Positions 10,545 to 18,341 of a stretch of 42,777 bases of DNA are shown here, in pieces. The notes under the pieces are model-generated. The model ran no database searches. It saw only the letters and a list, made by a program, of their open reading frames with translations, and had not been told where the DNA came from. Positions within the stretch are counted from its first letter, which is position 1. Every line of letters starts with the position of its first letter. Both the position numbers and the translations under genes were made by a program. The stretch lies in NCBI GenBank assembly GCA_002789915.1, contig PFUD01000129.1, positions 1 through 42,777 on the forward strand, written 5' to 3'. The DNA comes from Comamonadaceae bacterium CG_4_9_14_3_um_filter_60_33 (GTDB lineage Bacteria; Pseudomonadota; Gammaproteobacteria; Burkholderiales; Burkholderiaceae_C).

Positions 10545-11525
10545 TCAAAGGGCGGTGGCTTGGGTGATCAGGCGGGTATCGATCAGCGTGACCTCGGGCA
10601 CCACATCGCCCTGAATCAGCCGGTTTGCCAGCGCGATGCCCTGGTAGCCTTGCTCAGCGGCCTGTTGGTCAATGGTGGCGGCTATTGTGCCGGCCTTGAT
10701 CTCGATGATGGCCTCGCGCAAGGCATCAAAACCGGCCAGCTTGACTTGCGTTTTGCCGCTTTCTTGAAGGTATTTGGCGGCGCCAATGGCCATCATGTCG
10801 TTGGCGGCAAACAGCAGCTTGATGTCAGGAAACTTTTCAAACATCGCTTTGGTAGCGGCATAGCCTTCGTCAATTTTCCAATTGGCGGACTCGGAAGCCA
10901 CGATGGTGATGTGCTGGTTTTCCAGCAACGCCCGAGTCGCACCGCGCGCGCGTTGCTGCGCGTTGTCGGCACTGCGGATGCCCTCCAGCATGCCCGCCTG
11001 GGTTGGGGTGACAATGCCTTCGGCCAGGAATTTGCCTGCCTTGTAGGCACCGGCCTCGTTGTCAACACTGACGAACGCAATGGGTTTTAGACCCGCCTGG
11101 GCCACTGCCGCCTGGTCCAGACGGTTGTCAATGTTGACTACCTTGATACCGGCATCGATGGCTTTTTTGAGGGCGGCCACCAGGCGCTGCGAATCGCCAG
11201 GGGCAATCACAATGGCCGCCACCTTGTCGGCAACCAGGTCGTCAACCAACTGAATTTGTTGCTCGATCGAGGTCTCTTGGGCTGCGGTCTTGACCTTGAG
11301 GGTAAGCCCGAAGTCTTTTTCGGCGCGGCGCGCGCCTTTTTCCATTTCGACAAAAAACGGGTTGGTCAGTGTTTTCATGACCAACCCGATTTCTTTTTTG
11401 GCCACTGGCGGCGCCACTGGGGCTGGCGCTTGGGCCGGGGTGGTGACGCTGGGGCCGCTGGACTGGCCACAAGCCAGCAAACCCATGGCCATGACAAACG
11501 CAGGCAAAAAACGCAAAAGCAGCAT
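10545..11525 (-). CDS. Periplasmic sugar-type binding lipoprotein (type 1 PBP, RbsB/LuxP-like)
   Basis: A 326-residue type 1 periplasmic binding protein of the ribose/galactose/autoinducer-2 class. Residues 1-19 are a lipoprotein signal with lipobox LLAC and lipidated Cys19; a Pro/Ala-rich linker follows to about residue 45. The fold starts with [21 protein letters not shown], a typical first strand of this family, and includes [29 protein letters not shown] and [17 protein letters not shown]. No permease or ATPase gene is nearby; instead the next gene, 20 bases away, is a hybrid kinase. This context favours a sensory rather than uptake role, as LuxP has for LuxQ. The ligand cannot be told from sequence. 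ATG is preceded by GGAAG. Confidence 0.88.
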   Translation of the reverse strand: MLLLRFLPAFVMAMGLLACGQSSGPSVTTPAQAPAPVAPPVAKKEIGLVMKTLTNPFFVEMEKGARRAEKDFGLTLKVKTAAQETSIEQQIQLVDDLVADKVAAIVIAPGDSQRLVAALKKAIDAGIKVVNIDNRLDQAAVAQAGLKPIAFVSVDNEAGAYKAGKFLAEGIVTPTQAGMLEGIRSADNAQQRARGATRALLENQHITIVASESANWKIDEGYAATKAMFEKFPDIKLLFAANDMMAIGAAKYLQESGKTQVKLAGFDALREAIIEIKAGTIAATIDQQAAEQGYQGIALANRLIQGDVVPEVTLIDTRLITQATAL

Positions 11526-11598
11526 GAAACTTCCTTAAATCAATGAACGAACTCAATAATTCTCGCTTCATCGCGCATTCACGCAAATCTTGGAGCGG

Positions 11599-11619
11599 TT
11601 AAATGTTTTAAACATTTAA
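11599..11619. promoter_or_regulatory. Perfect 21-bp palindrome, candidate operator
   Basis: The arms ttaaatgttt (11599-11608) and aaacatttaa (11610-11619) are perfect complements about a single central base. The site is AT-only apart from one G:C pair per arm in a GC-rich genome, and lies 74 bases upstream of the binding-protein gene. A compact palindrome with no T-run looks like a dimeric regulator site rather than a terminator. The regulator is unknown. Confidence 0.45.
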
Positions 11620-11730
11620 AGCGATCCGGGGAGTACCCATTGCCTGAAACACACGTTGAAATTGCCCTGCTTTTGCTAAATGAGTTCTCGTGGCCATGGA
11701 CTTGAGCAGTGGACCACTGCGTGATGCACT

Positions 11731-11757
11731 CAAATCTGCCTTGCTTCAGGCCGATAA
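11731..11757 (+). promoter_or_regulatory. Candidate flagellar sigma-28 (FliA) promoter
   Basis: GCCGATAA at 11750-11757 is an exact match to the sigma-28 -10 element. Eleven bases upstream is CAAATCTG (11731-11738), which keeps the AAA core of the TAAAGTTT -35 element at the correct spacing. It points toward the chemoreceptor gene, 175 bases downstream. Late flagellar control of chemoreceptors is well established in enteric bacteria; its use here is inferred. Confidence 0.5.
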
Positions 11758-11833
11758 CCCTATCAGCAACATAGGAAATGTGATCCAGCAGCAGCACACA
11801 AAGTGAGCATAATCGCTGCCCCGTGAGACCGGG

Positions 11834-11860
11834 ATGCAGTGCACTGCAGTGCAGTGCAGA
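11834..11860. repeat. Short GTGCA-type repeat with internal palindrome
   Basis: The stretch contains the perfect 14-bp palindrome TGCAGTGCACTGCA (11835-11848) followed by two further GTGCA units. It is a small low-complexity repeat in the leader of the chemoreceptor gene, between the candidate promoter and the ribosome site. No function is assigned. The remaining sequence of the 406-base gap (11526-11931) shows no gene. Confidence 0.5.
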
Positions 11861-11931
11861 TCAGCGCTCACCAAGCACCTGATGCGCACATAAACATTTT
11901 TATAAATTCATCCTGGTATGTTGGAGACACA

Positions 11932-13848
11932 ATGAATATTCATTTCCGCGATTGGCCGGTTGCGCTCAAACTCAATTTGGTGTTGCTGCTTGCCGGCACC
12001 ACGCTCTTTGGGGTCATGACGTTTTTTGTCAGCCAGCGTGTCAGCGCAGCACTGGAAAAAGACAGCCTTGGCAATCTTGCGCGAATTACCGGCATGACCA
12101 TTGACATGGCAGATGCCTACAAGCGTGCGCTGGAAAATGACATCAATCGGCTCGCTGACGTGTTCGCTGGCAACTTCAAAGGAGACTTCGTTCTCGACGA
12201 AACAATGTCGCCCGGCATCGGCAGCACAGACATGCCGGTGTTGCGCAACGGCGCGACAACGCTCAATTTCGATTTTGGCATCGTGGACCGGTACACCGCC
12301 CTGACCGGTGCAGTGGCGACCGTTTTTGCTTTGGATGGCGACGACTTCGTGCGCATCACGACTTCACTCAAGAAGGAAAACGGCGAGCGTGCGGTGGGTA
12401 CGACGCTGGGCAAAACTCACCCCGGCTACGCCAAGCTGACCGCTGGCTTGACCTACCTGGGCAAGGCCACGCTGCTCGGCCGCGACTACATCACCAAGTA
12501 CACGCCCATCAAGAGTGCCAGCGGCAAGGTGATTGGCATCCTCTTCATCGGTATCGACTTTACCGATGGTCTCAAGGCGCTCAAGGAAAAAATTCGCGGC
12601 GTCAAGGTGGGTAACACGGGTTACGTTTACGTGCTCGACGCCACACCAGGCACGGACCTGGGAAACCTGGTGGTGCACCCAAGCATTGAAGGTCAAAGCC
12701 TGCTTAACGCCAAAGACAGCGATGGTGAAGAATTTATCAAGAACATGCTGGAGAAAAAGTCCGGGGTGGTCAAATATCCGTGGAAGAACCCGGGCGACAC
12801 TGCGGCGCGCGACAAGATTGTTGCCTTTGACTACTACCCTGGCTGGAACTGGGTTGTCGCCACTGGTAGTTATCTGGACGAATTCACTGCGCTCAGCACC
12901 GAGGTGCGCAACACCCTGATTGGCGCCGTGACCGTGGCTGTGCTGATCCTGTTGGGGCTGTGTTTCGTCGGCATTCGCAATTGGGTCACCCTGCCCTTGC
13001 GACGCATGTTGACAGCTGCAAACCGCCTCGCTCAAGGCGACCTGACGGTGCGCATTGACCGGGTATCCGCAGATGAACCCGGCCAGGTTTTGCAGGCGAT
13101 GCAAAACCTGGTCAGCAAGCTCTCTGCGGTAGTCGATGATGTCAACAGTGGAGCCAACAGCCTGGCCAGCGCCTCGGAAGAAATCAACGCCACGGCGCAA
13201 TCGCTCTCGCAAGCCGCCAGCGAACAAGCCGCGAGCGTTGAAGAAACCAGTGCCTCAATCGAACAAATGGCGTCTTCAATTGCCCAAAACAACGATAACG
13301 CCACGCTCACTGAAGGCATCGCCAGCACCGCAGCCAAAGAAGCTGCTGAAGGCGGTGAATCGGTCAGCGCGACCGCAGCAGCGATGAAGCAAATTGCCAA
13401 GAAGATCGGCATCATCGACGATATTGCAGCGCAAACCAACCTGCTGGCGCTCAATGCGGCTATTGAAGCCGCGCGCGCCGGTGCGCACGGCAAAGGCTTT
13501 GCGGTGGTGGCGGCAGAGGTGCGCAAACTCGCCGAACGCAGTCAGGTGGCAGCCCAAGAGATTGGTGAAGTTGCCACCAACAGTGTCGAGTTGGCCGAGA
13601 AAGCTGGCAATCTCCTGAGCTCCATCGTGCCAAACATTCGTAAGACTTCGGATTTGGTGCAGGAAATCACGGTGGCATCGAGCGAACAGTCGAGCGGCGC
13701 CGGACAGATCAACGCGGCCATGAGCCAGTTAAGCCAAGCCACGCAACAAAACGCGTCGAGTTCCGAACAGTTGGCCGCCACAGCTGAAGAAATGAGCAGC
13801 CAGGCTGAGCAGTTGCAGCAAAGCATGGCGTTCTTCAAGCTTGCTTAG
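11932..13848 (+). CDS. Methyl-accepting chemotaxis protein with Cache sensor
   Basis: A 638-residue transmembrane chemoreceptor. Helices at about 11-33 and 328-348 flank a periplasmic Cache_3-Cache_2-like sensor (about 35-320) with [26 protein letters not shown] and [13 protein letters not shown]; such sensors often bind small organic acids, but the ligand is not predictable. HAMP follows (about 350-400), then the long signalling coiled coil with the conserved tip [15 protein letters not shown] and [18 protein letters not shown]. It ends FFKLA without the C-terminal pentapeptide that tethers CheR/CheB. The start chosen is the ATG at 11932, 5 bases after TTGGAGA; the frame is open 31 codons further upstream but without a ribosome site. 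A sigma-28-like promoter lies upstream. It diverges from the binding-protein/kinase/cyclase operon. Confidence 0.93.
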   Translation: MNIHFRDWPVALKLNLVLLLAGTTLFGVMTFFVSQRVSAALEKDSLGNLARITGMTIDMADAYKRALENDINRLADVFAGNFKGDFVLDETMSPGIGSTDMPVLRNGATTLNFDFGIVDRYTALTGAVATVFALDGDDFVRITTSLKKENGERAVGTTLGKTHPGYAKLTAGLTYLGKATLLGRDYITKYTPIKSASGKVIGILFIGIDFTDGLKALKEKIRGVKVGNTGYVYVLDATPGTDLGNLVVHPSIEGQSLLNAKDSDGEEFIKNMLEKKSGVVKYPWKNPGDTAARDKIVAFDYYPGWNWVVATGSYLDEFTALSTEVRNTLIGAVTVAVLILLGLCFVGIRNWVTLPLRRMLTAANRLAQGDLTVRIDRVSADEPGQVLQAMQNLVSKLSAVVDDVNSGANSLASASEEINATAQSLSQAASEQAASVEETSASIEQMASSIAQNNDNATLTEGIASTAAKEAAEGGESVSATAAAMKQIAKKIGIIDDIAAQTNLLALNAAIEAARAGAHGKGFAVVAAEVRKLAERSQVAAQEIGEVATNSVELAEKAGNLLSSIVPNIRKTSDLVQEITVASSEQSSGAGQINAAMSQLSQATQQNASSSEQLAATAEEMSSQAEQLQQSMAFFKLA

Positions 13849-13897
13849 GCGCCTGACGCACATCGCAAGACGCCACGCAGTCCAGAGCCAGTGACAG

Positions 13898-14095
13898 CTA
13901 ATTCAAGGGATTTTCTTCAGTGGGTACAGGCACAGCTTCATCCGGAATTTTTGGGGTGTCAGACGCATGGTCTTCCATCGGTGTCTTCTTTTCCGGCTGC
14001 GGCGTCTTGTCCGCGCCAGGCGCGACATCTTCGCCGTGGTGTTGCTTCTCTTGCTGTACTTTCTTGTCGTGGGCAATGTTGCGTGGGTCAGTCAT
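13898..14095 (-). CDS. Small hydrophilic protein of unknown function
   Basis: A 65-residue, highly charged protein starting MTDPRNIAHDKKVQQEK, rich in Lys, Glu, Asp, Pro and His, with no hydrophobic core, signal or membrane segment. It is probably disordered. The start MTDPRN is preferred over an ATG eight codons upstream because that N-terminus looks like the conserved beginning of small Burkholderiales proteins I have seen with a comparable DPRN-HDKK opening; this is memory, not a search. The ribosome site is weak. It converges with the chemoreceptor gene and lies 90 bases downstream of sodB on the same strand. Confidence 0.55.
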   Translation of the reverse strand: MTDPRNIAHDKKVQQEKQHHGEDVAPGADKTPQPEKKTPMEDHASDTPKIPDEAVPVPTEENPLN

Positions 14096-14109
14096 GATTG
14101 ACACGCGTA

Positions 14110-14156
14110 CCCCCGGCAAAGTAAAACTGCTACGGTCTCCCCAGCAAAGCCGGGGG
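14110..14156. repeat. Inverted repeat between sodB and the small gene
   Basis: cccccggc (14110-14117) is an exact complement of gccggggg (14149-14156), with a 31-base loop. The right part can instead fold on the minus strand as CCCCGGC-TTT-GCTGGGG, a tight 7-bp hairpin with one wobble pair. It is downstream of sodB and may act as a weak terminator or mRNA-end stabiliser; no clean T-run follows. Confidence 0.35.
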
Positions 14157-14185
14157 ATTACCTGTTTTATTTAGGGGGCCGGATC

Positions 14186-14767
14186 TCAGGCAAAGTTGGC
14201 TTCAGCAAAGCGCCAGTTCACCAGGTTGCTCAAGAAGGTTTCAACATACTTGGGGCGCGCATTACGGTAATCAATGTAATAGGCGTGCTCCCAAACGTCC
14301 ACCGTCAGCAGGGCTTTGTCGCCAGTAGTCAAGGGGGTGCCCGCAGCGCCCATGTTGACGATATCAACCGAGCTGTCAGCCTTTTTCACCAGCCAGGTCC
14401 AGCCGGAGCCGAAGTTGCCCACGGCGCTCTTGACAAACGCTTCCTTGAACGCGGCGTATGAGCCCCACTTGGCGTTGATGGCGTCTGCCAGGGCGCCGGT
14501 GGGCTCACCGCCGCCATGGGGGGTCAGGCAGTTCCAGAAAAAGGTGTGGTTCCAGACTTGGGCGGAATTGTTGTAAATGCCTCCGCTGGATTTTTTGACG
14601 ATGGACTCGAGGTCCATGCTTTCGAACTCAGTGCCTTTTTGCAGGTTGTTGAGGTTCGCCACATAAGCGCTGTGATGCTTGCCATAGTGGTATTCCAGCG
14701 TCTCCTGTGAGTAGTGGGGTGCCAGGGCATCCATCGCAAAAGGCAGGGCGGGCAAAGTATGTTCCAT
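14186..14767 (-). CDS. sodB: Superoxide dismutase [Fe], SodB
   Basis: A 193-residue Fe-type superoxide dismutase that converts superoxide to hydrogen peroxide and oxygen in the cytoplasm. The four metal ligands align with the family: His27 (EYHYGKHH), His74 (VWNHTFFW), Asp157 and His161 ([10 protein letters not shown]). Length and the [12 protein letters not shown] and MGAAGTPL segments fit the iron rather than manganese branch, though a cambialistic enzyme cannot be excluded. The ATG is preceded by AGAGGAT. It follows xseA on the same strand after a 54-base gap. Confidence 0.96.
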   Translation of the reverse strand: MEHTLPALPFAMDALAPHYSQETLEYHYGKHHSAYVANLNNLQKGTEFESMDLESIVKKSSGGIYNNSAQVWNHTFFWNCLTPHGGGEPTGALADAINAKWGSYAAFKEAFVKSAVGNFGSGWTWLVKKADSSVDIVNMGAAGTPLTTGDKALLTVDVWEHAYYIDYRNARPKYVETFLSNLVNWRFAEANFA

Positions 14768-14821
14768 GTGATCCTCTGTATTGAGTTGAAAAAGAAATTG
14801 TAAAAAATTTCAGGTGGCAGC

Positions 14822-16099
14822 TTACACCACTCGCATATCAACCGTGCCATCAACAAGGGTAGCCATAACAGCCTGGCCCGGCGCAGTCTGTTGGCAACTG
14901 GCAATGGTCTTACCCTGCTCGTCGGACAACATGGCATAGCCCCGCGCCAGTACCAGGTGCGGGTCGAGCAGGTTCAGGCGCAGAGACGCGCGCTCCAGGC
15001 GCTGAGCCTGTTGTTGCCAGGCGCGCTGAACGGCGGTGGGCAACTGGCTTGCCAGGCGCTGCTGGTGCTGCTCTTTTTGTTGCAAAAAATGCCTGACTGC
15101 GCTTTGCAGGCCATGGGCGCTGGCCGCCAGCCGCAGGCGCTGGGCCGCCATGCGTTCGGACGGTCGCCCCAGGTGCGCCACAGTCTGATCCAGTCGCTGA
15201 CCCTGGCGATCAAGCTGGCGCAGCACGACGTCGCTAAGGCGGCGTTGGGCTTGGTCCAGCGCGCCCAGCCAGGCCTGGCGCGGCTGTGCCACCAGTTCGG
15301 CTGCAGCGGTGGGCGTGGGTGCGCGCAGGTCTGCACAAAAGTCGGCAATGGTGAAGTCGGTCTCGTGGCCAACGCCGCAAATGATGGGCACCGGGCTTTG
15401 CACCATCAGCCGGGCCAACGCTTCGTCGTTGAAGGCCCACAGGTCTTCCAGCGCGCCGCCGCCGCGCACCAGCAGAATCACATCGATCGGCTGGGTCTTG
15501 AGTTGGTACAAGGCCGACAGCGCAGCCCGCAACTCGGCCGGCGCGTTAACGCCCTGCACCGAGGCAGGGGCCAACACCACCGGAATGTGCGGCACGCGCC
15601 GCTGCAGCGCGGTCACCACATCATGCAAAGCCGCCGCACCGAGCGAGGTCACCAGGCCGATGGCGCGCGGCATGACGGGCAAGGCCCGTTTGCGGCTGGC
15701 GTCAAACAGCCCTTGCGCTTCCAGCTTGGCCTTGAGTTTGAGAAATTCCTCGAACAAACTGCCCTGGCCGGCGCGGCGCATGCCTTCGATGATCAATTGC
15801 AAATCGCCACGCGGCTCGTAAACGCCCAGGCGCCCTTGTACCTCGACCAGTTCACCATCACGCGGTGCAAAGTCAAGCCCGCTGGCCGCGCGCTTGAACA
15901 TGGCGCAGCGCAGTTGTCCAGAGGTATCTTTCAGCGAGAAATAGCAATGGCCGCTGGCGGCGCGCGAAAACCCCGACAACTCCCCGCGCACCGTCACCGG
16001 GTTGAAGCGGGCCTGTAGCGCATCGGCGATGGCGCGGCACAGCGCACCCACAGTCCAAATCGCACCGGCAACAGACTGCAAAGACGGCTCAGCCATCAT
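14822..16099 (-). CDS. xseA: Exodeoxyribonuclease VII large subunit XseA
   Basis: A 425-residue nuclease subunit that, with XseB, degrades single-stranded DNA to oligonucleotides. The N-terminal OB-fold is clear (VRGELSGFSRAASGHCYFSLKD, residues about 35-56, then QLRCAMF), followed by the catalytic domain with GLVTSLGAAALHDVVTAL, LVRGGGALEDLWAFN and VGHETDFTIADF, and a long basic coiled coil. The frame is open to 16144, but the tandem ATGs at 16094-16099 sit next to AGGTG and give MMAEPSLQSV, close to the usual N-terminus. XseB is not in the window. The 390-base gap upstream holds an AT-rich stretch with an inverted repeat and the MITE-like element. Confidence 0.93.
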   Translation of the reverse strand: MMAEPSLQSVAGAIWTVGALCRAIADALQARFNPVTVRGELSGFSRAASGHCYFSLKDTSGQLRCAMFKRAASGLDFAPRDGELVEVQGRLGVYEPRGDLQLIIEGMRRAGQGSLFEEFLKLKAKLEAQGLFDASRKRALPVMPRAIGLVTSLGAAALHDVVTALQRRVPHIPVVLAPASVQGVNAPAELRAALSALYQLKTQPIDVILLVRGGGALEDLWAFNDEALARLMVQSPVPIICGVGHETDFTIADFCADLRAPTPTAAAELVAQPRQAWLGALDQAQRRLSDVVLRQLDRQGQRLDQTVAHLGRPSERMAAQRLRLAASAHGLQSAVRHFLQQKEQHQQRLASQLPTAVQRAWQQQAQRLERASLRLNLLDPHLVLARGYAMLSDEQGKTIASCQQTAPGQAVMATLVDGTVDMRVV

Positions 16100-16233
16100 G
16101 CAAAGGCACCTAACGCTAGCAACACGATAGTGAATTGCCCACAATTTGGCGCGAGGATCATAAAACCAAAAACGCTAGCAGCAGTATGAGACTTTTCGTT
16201 GAACATCATTGATTTAATTGAGTTTTTTCTTCT

Positions 16234-16261
16234 TAATTTGTAATCAAGGTGTTACAAATTA
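16234..16261. promoter_or_regulatory. AT-rich 10-8-10 inverted repeat upstream of xseA
   Basis: taatttgtaa (16234-16243) and ttacaaatta (16252-16261) are exact complements separated by eight bases. It lies 135 bases upstream of the xseA start in a markedly AT-rich stretch (about 16190-16320). The architecture suits a dimeric regulator or a leader hairpin; there is no direct evidence for either. A DnaA-box-like TTATCCACA lies at 16309-16317. Confidence 0.35.
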
Positions 16262-16323
16262 TGACAAGATTCATCCGAAGATAGATATTGGGGCAATTAC
16301 TCACAAAGTTATCCACAGAAAAA

Positions 16324-16494
16324 GCTAGGGGGCTGTCGAACTTTCGGCATCGAAGCGAAATTCGACCCCAGCGAGGACAGTTTTTGCCGGATTTGCAGGC
16401 CCATAGCCGTAGCTATAGGCCAAAAAGACGGTAAAAAATGGACCGCTGCGGTCGGATTGCAGCCGATGTACCGAAAGTCCGACAGCCTCCTAGC
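16324..16494. mobile_element. MITE-like element with 24-bp terminal inverted repeats
   Basis: The 171-bp segment begins with gctagggggctgtcgaactttcgg and ends with its near-complement (two mismatches over 24 bases). Internally it holds a hairpin-forming pair ggcccatagc/gctataggcc (about 16399-16422) and the palindrome gaccgctgcggtc (16441-16453). There is no transposase. The structure is that of a miniature inverted-repeat element or a large palindromic interspersed repeat. It lies 41 bases beyond the end of the cyclase gene, between it and xseA. Confidence 0.6.
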
Positions 16495-16535
16495 ACTGCG
16501 CAAAGCACAGGCGCTCGCCTTGAAAGACACAAATG

Positions 16536-18125
16536 TTATAGCTTTGGCAAAACTTCAGTTACGGCATAGGTCGCAATGTCCATCAGTTTGGCATGGCGCG
16601 GGTCGGTGTTGGACAGCAGCGTTGCCACCTGAACATAGGAGTTGGCAACAAACACTTTGCCTTCGGGCGCATCGCGCTCCACGCCGTAGCGGATGTTCGT
16701 GCGTTCGGTGACCGACATTTTACTGATCAGCCCCTTGGTAGCCCAAATCTTGCCAAAGCGCGCCAGTTCAGACAAACGGCCACAGATATTGATGGTTTCA
16801 CCCAGCACCACCAACTCAAAGTTGGTGTTGGTCCTGAAGGTGCCGAGCCATTCTTCGCCCTCGCTCAGGCCGATGTTCATGTACAAAGGATTGGTCCAGC
16901 CCTTGCGCACCATCCATTCGTGGCTGATGTTCTTCATGGTCTCCCGCACCTTGTTGGCGCACAGCACAGCGTTCATCAGGTAATTGCGATCGGGCTGCGG
17001 GAAAAAGTAATAAACCATGCCGTCGCCCGTGTGTTTGCCGTAGGCGCCGTAATACTCCCGGAAGATCGGGTCCAGCGTGGACCAAATCTGGTTGATCAAT
17101 TGAAAATAGTCTTCGGGCGGTAGCTCGGAACAAATGCGCACCGAATTTTGCAGGTCGGCGACCATCACGGCCAGCGGCGTCAGCACCGGCAGGCGCTGGC
17201 TGAGCAAGGCGCGAATGAACGAATCGCGTCGCGAAACACAGTTGAGCAACTGACTGACATCGTGCTTTTCTGGCACATAGACAATCAACACGCCTTCGCG
17301 AAAGCTCAGGGCAACCACCTGGCAGGGGCCGATTTCAGGATCAGGATGGACCAGGCTGACAATGTGCTGGATGCGGTTTTCGGGCTCCGGACACTGGTCG
17401 TAACAATTCATCAGCCATTGCCGCTGCACATCAGCCAGGTTGCCCAGATTCTGGTTGAAGGTTTGGCGCGGCAAACGGCTCTTGATAGGCCCCAAATGGG
17501 CATTGAACAAACTGGCCTGCTCCTGCTGCGGTAAAGTTGCCGCCCATTCGAGCAGGGTAGGCACGATAGAACGGTCGTTAGCCCGTTCCGGAATCGGGTT
17601 GTCGGCAAAGAACTCCTTTTGCGCCAGCGCGTTGAGCCAGATCAACTGAAACTCGAAGTTGACCATGTAGGCAGGATACGGAATATTTTCGACCGAAACC
17701 TGAACCGATTCGCTGCGCTGAACGGCGACTGGCTCTACGCGCTTTTCAAAAAAAGAGGTCCCGGCAGCGGGCATGGGCTCGGCGCTTAGGGTTGGCGATG
17801 GCAATGGCGCAATCACTGGTGCCGGGGCAGTAGCGCGTTCGGCTTCGGATCGCCTGATTTTGACCGAGTCGGCCTGACCGACCAGTTGCCGCTTGATGTC
17901 GTCCATGCTGGCACCATTGCGCTTGAGTTCCTGAATTCGCCCGATACGTTCCAGCGCCCACGCCGGAAAGTAGCCCAGGGTGGTGGGCGCCTCGCCCGGC
18001 GCGGCCGCTTGCCGACGCACTTCCGGCCGGGGCAGGAGCCCGACGGCAATGTAATTATTGAGGGTGGCACGCGAAATGCCGGCACCTTCAAGCAATGCGA
18101 CGCTGGTTAACATGAAACTATCCAC
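16536..18125 (-). CDS. MerR-type HTH / PAS-like / class III nucleotidyl cyclase fusion
   Basis: A 529-residue protein with an unusual domain order. Residues 7-80 look like a MerR winged helix-turn-helix (LLEGAGISRATLNNYIAVGLLPRPEVR, then ERIGRIQELKRNGASMDDIKRQL). An Ala/Pro linker (about 95-125) leads to a PAS-like region (about 143-300, VENIPYPAYMVNFEFQLIWLN). The C-terminal 320-500 is a class III cyclase domain: first metal Asp in VMVADLQNS, second in GKHTGDGMVYYF, and transition-state Asn and Arg in INICGRL. The Lys four residues before the second Asp is where adenylate cyclases have the adenine-specifying Lys, so cAMP is the likelier product. No membrane segment. GTG at 18123-18125 (after AGAAAGC) or ATG at 18111-18113 may start it. 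Confidence 0.8.
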   Translation of the reverse strand: MDSFMLTSVALLEGAGISRATLNNYIAVGLLPRPEVRRQAAAPGEAPTTLGYFPAWALERIGRIQELKRNGASMDDIKRQLVGQADSVKIRRSEAERATAPAPVIAPLPSPTLSAEPMPAAGTSFFEKRVEPVAVQRSESVQVSVENIPYPAYMVNFEFQLIWLNALAQKEFFADNPIPERANDRSIVPTLLEWAATLPQQEQASLFNAHLGPIKSRLPRQTFNQNLGNLADVQRQWLMNCYDQCPEPENRIQHIVSLVHPDPEIGPCQVVALSFREGVLIVYVPEKHDVSQLLNCVSRRDSFIRALLSQRLPVLTPLAVMVADLQNSVRICSELPPEDYFQLINQIWSTLDPIFREYYGAYGKHTGDGMVYYFFPQPDRNYLMNAVLCANKVRETMKNISHEWMVRKGWTNPLYMNIGLSEGEEWLGTFRTNTNFELVVLGETINICGRLSELARFGKIWATKGLISKMSVTERTNIRYGVERDAPEGKVFVANSYVQVATLLSNTDPRHAKLMDIATYAVTEVLPKL

Positions 18126-18139
18126 TGCTTTCTTTGTTA

Positions 18140-18181
18140 GACACTTGAACTATATAGATACACAATTGGATTGCAAGTGTC
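18140..18181 (-). promoter_or_regulatory. Candidate promoter of the MerR-cyclase gene flanked by an inverted repeat
   Basis: On the minus strand TTGCAA (18171-18176) and TATAGT (18149-18154), 16 bases apart, form a plausible sigma-70 promoter. An exact inverted repeat GACACTTG (18140-18147) / CAAGTGTC (18174-18181) brackets it, the right placement for an operator. Self-regulation by the encoded MerR-like domain is an attractive inference. Confidence 0.4.
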
Positions 18182-18341
18182 CAAGTGATGAAAGTGGGGC
18201 GCTGTACCAGGGGTGTTGCTTTATGGCATCAGTGCTTCAGTGAATTCAGTTGCCTAATTAAACGTCGGCAGACTGGCGGCTTCACGGCTCTGGCTGCACG
18301 CACGCCGCAGCAAGTGCATACAAAGGGCCCGCAAAGCTGAG

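Noticed and set aside
12364-13227. Antisense 287-codon frame inside the chemoreceptor gene
   Set aside because: The sense frame is a complete chemoreceptor; the antisense composition (His, Gln, Val) is that of a shadow frame.
14794-14811. Hairpin gaaatt/aatttc followed by Ts downstream of xseA as a terminator
   Set aside because: The stem is only 6 bp with almost no GC pairs, so it is too unstable to support a terminator call.
16309-16317. DnaA box as part of a replication origin
   Set aside because: Only one exact TTATCCACA was noticed, without a cluster, DNA-unwinding repeats or dnaA/dnaN/gyrB nearby.
16309-16530. Minus-strand 73-codon frame across the MITE-like element
   Set aside because: It covers the repeat and its flanks; its open frame follows from the repeat sequence and it has no ribosome site or domain.
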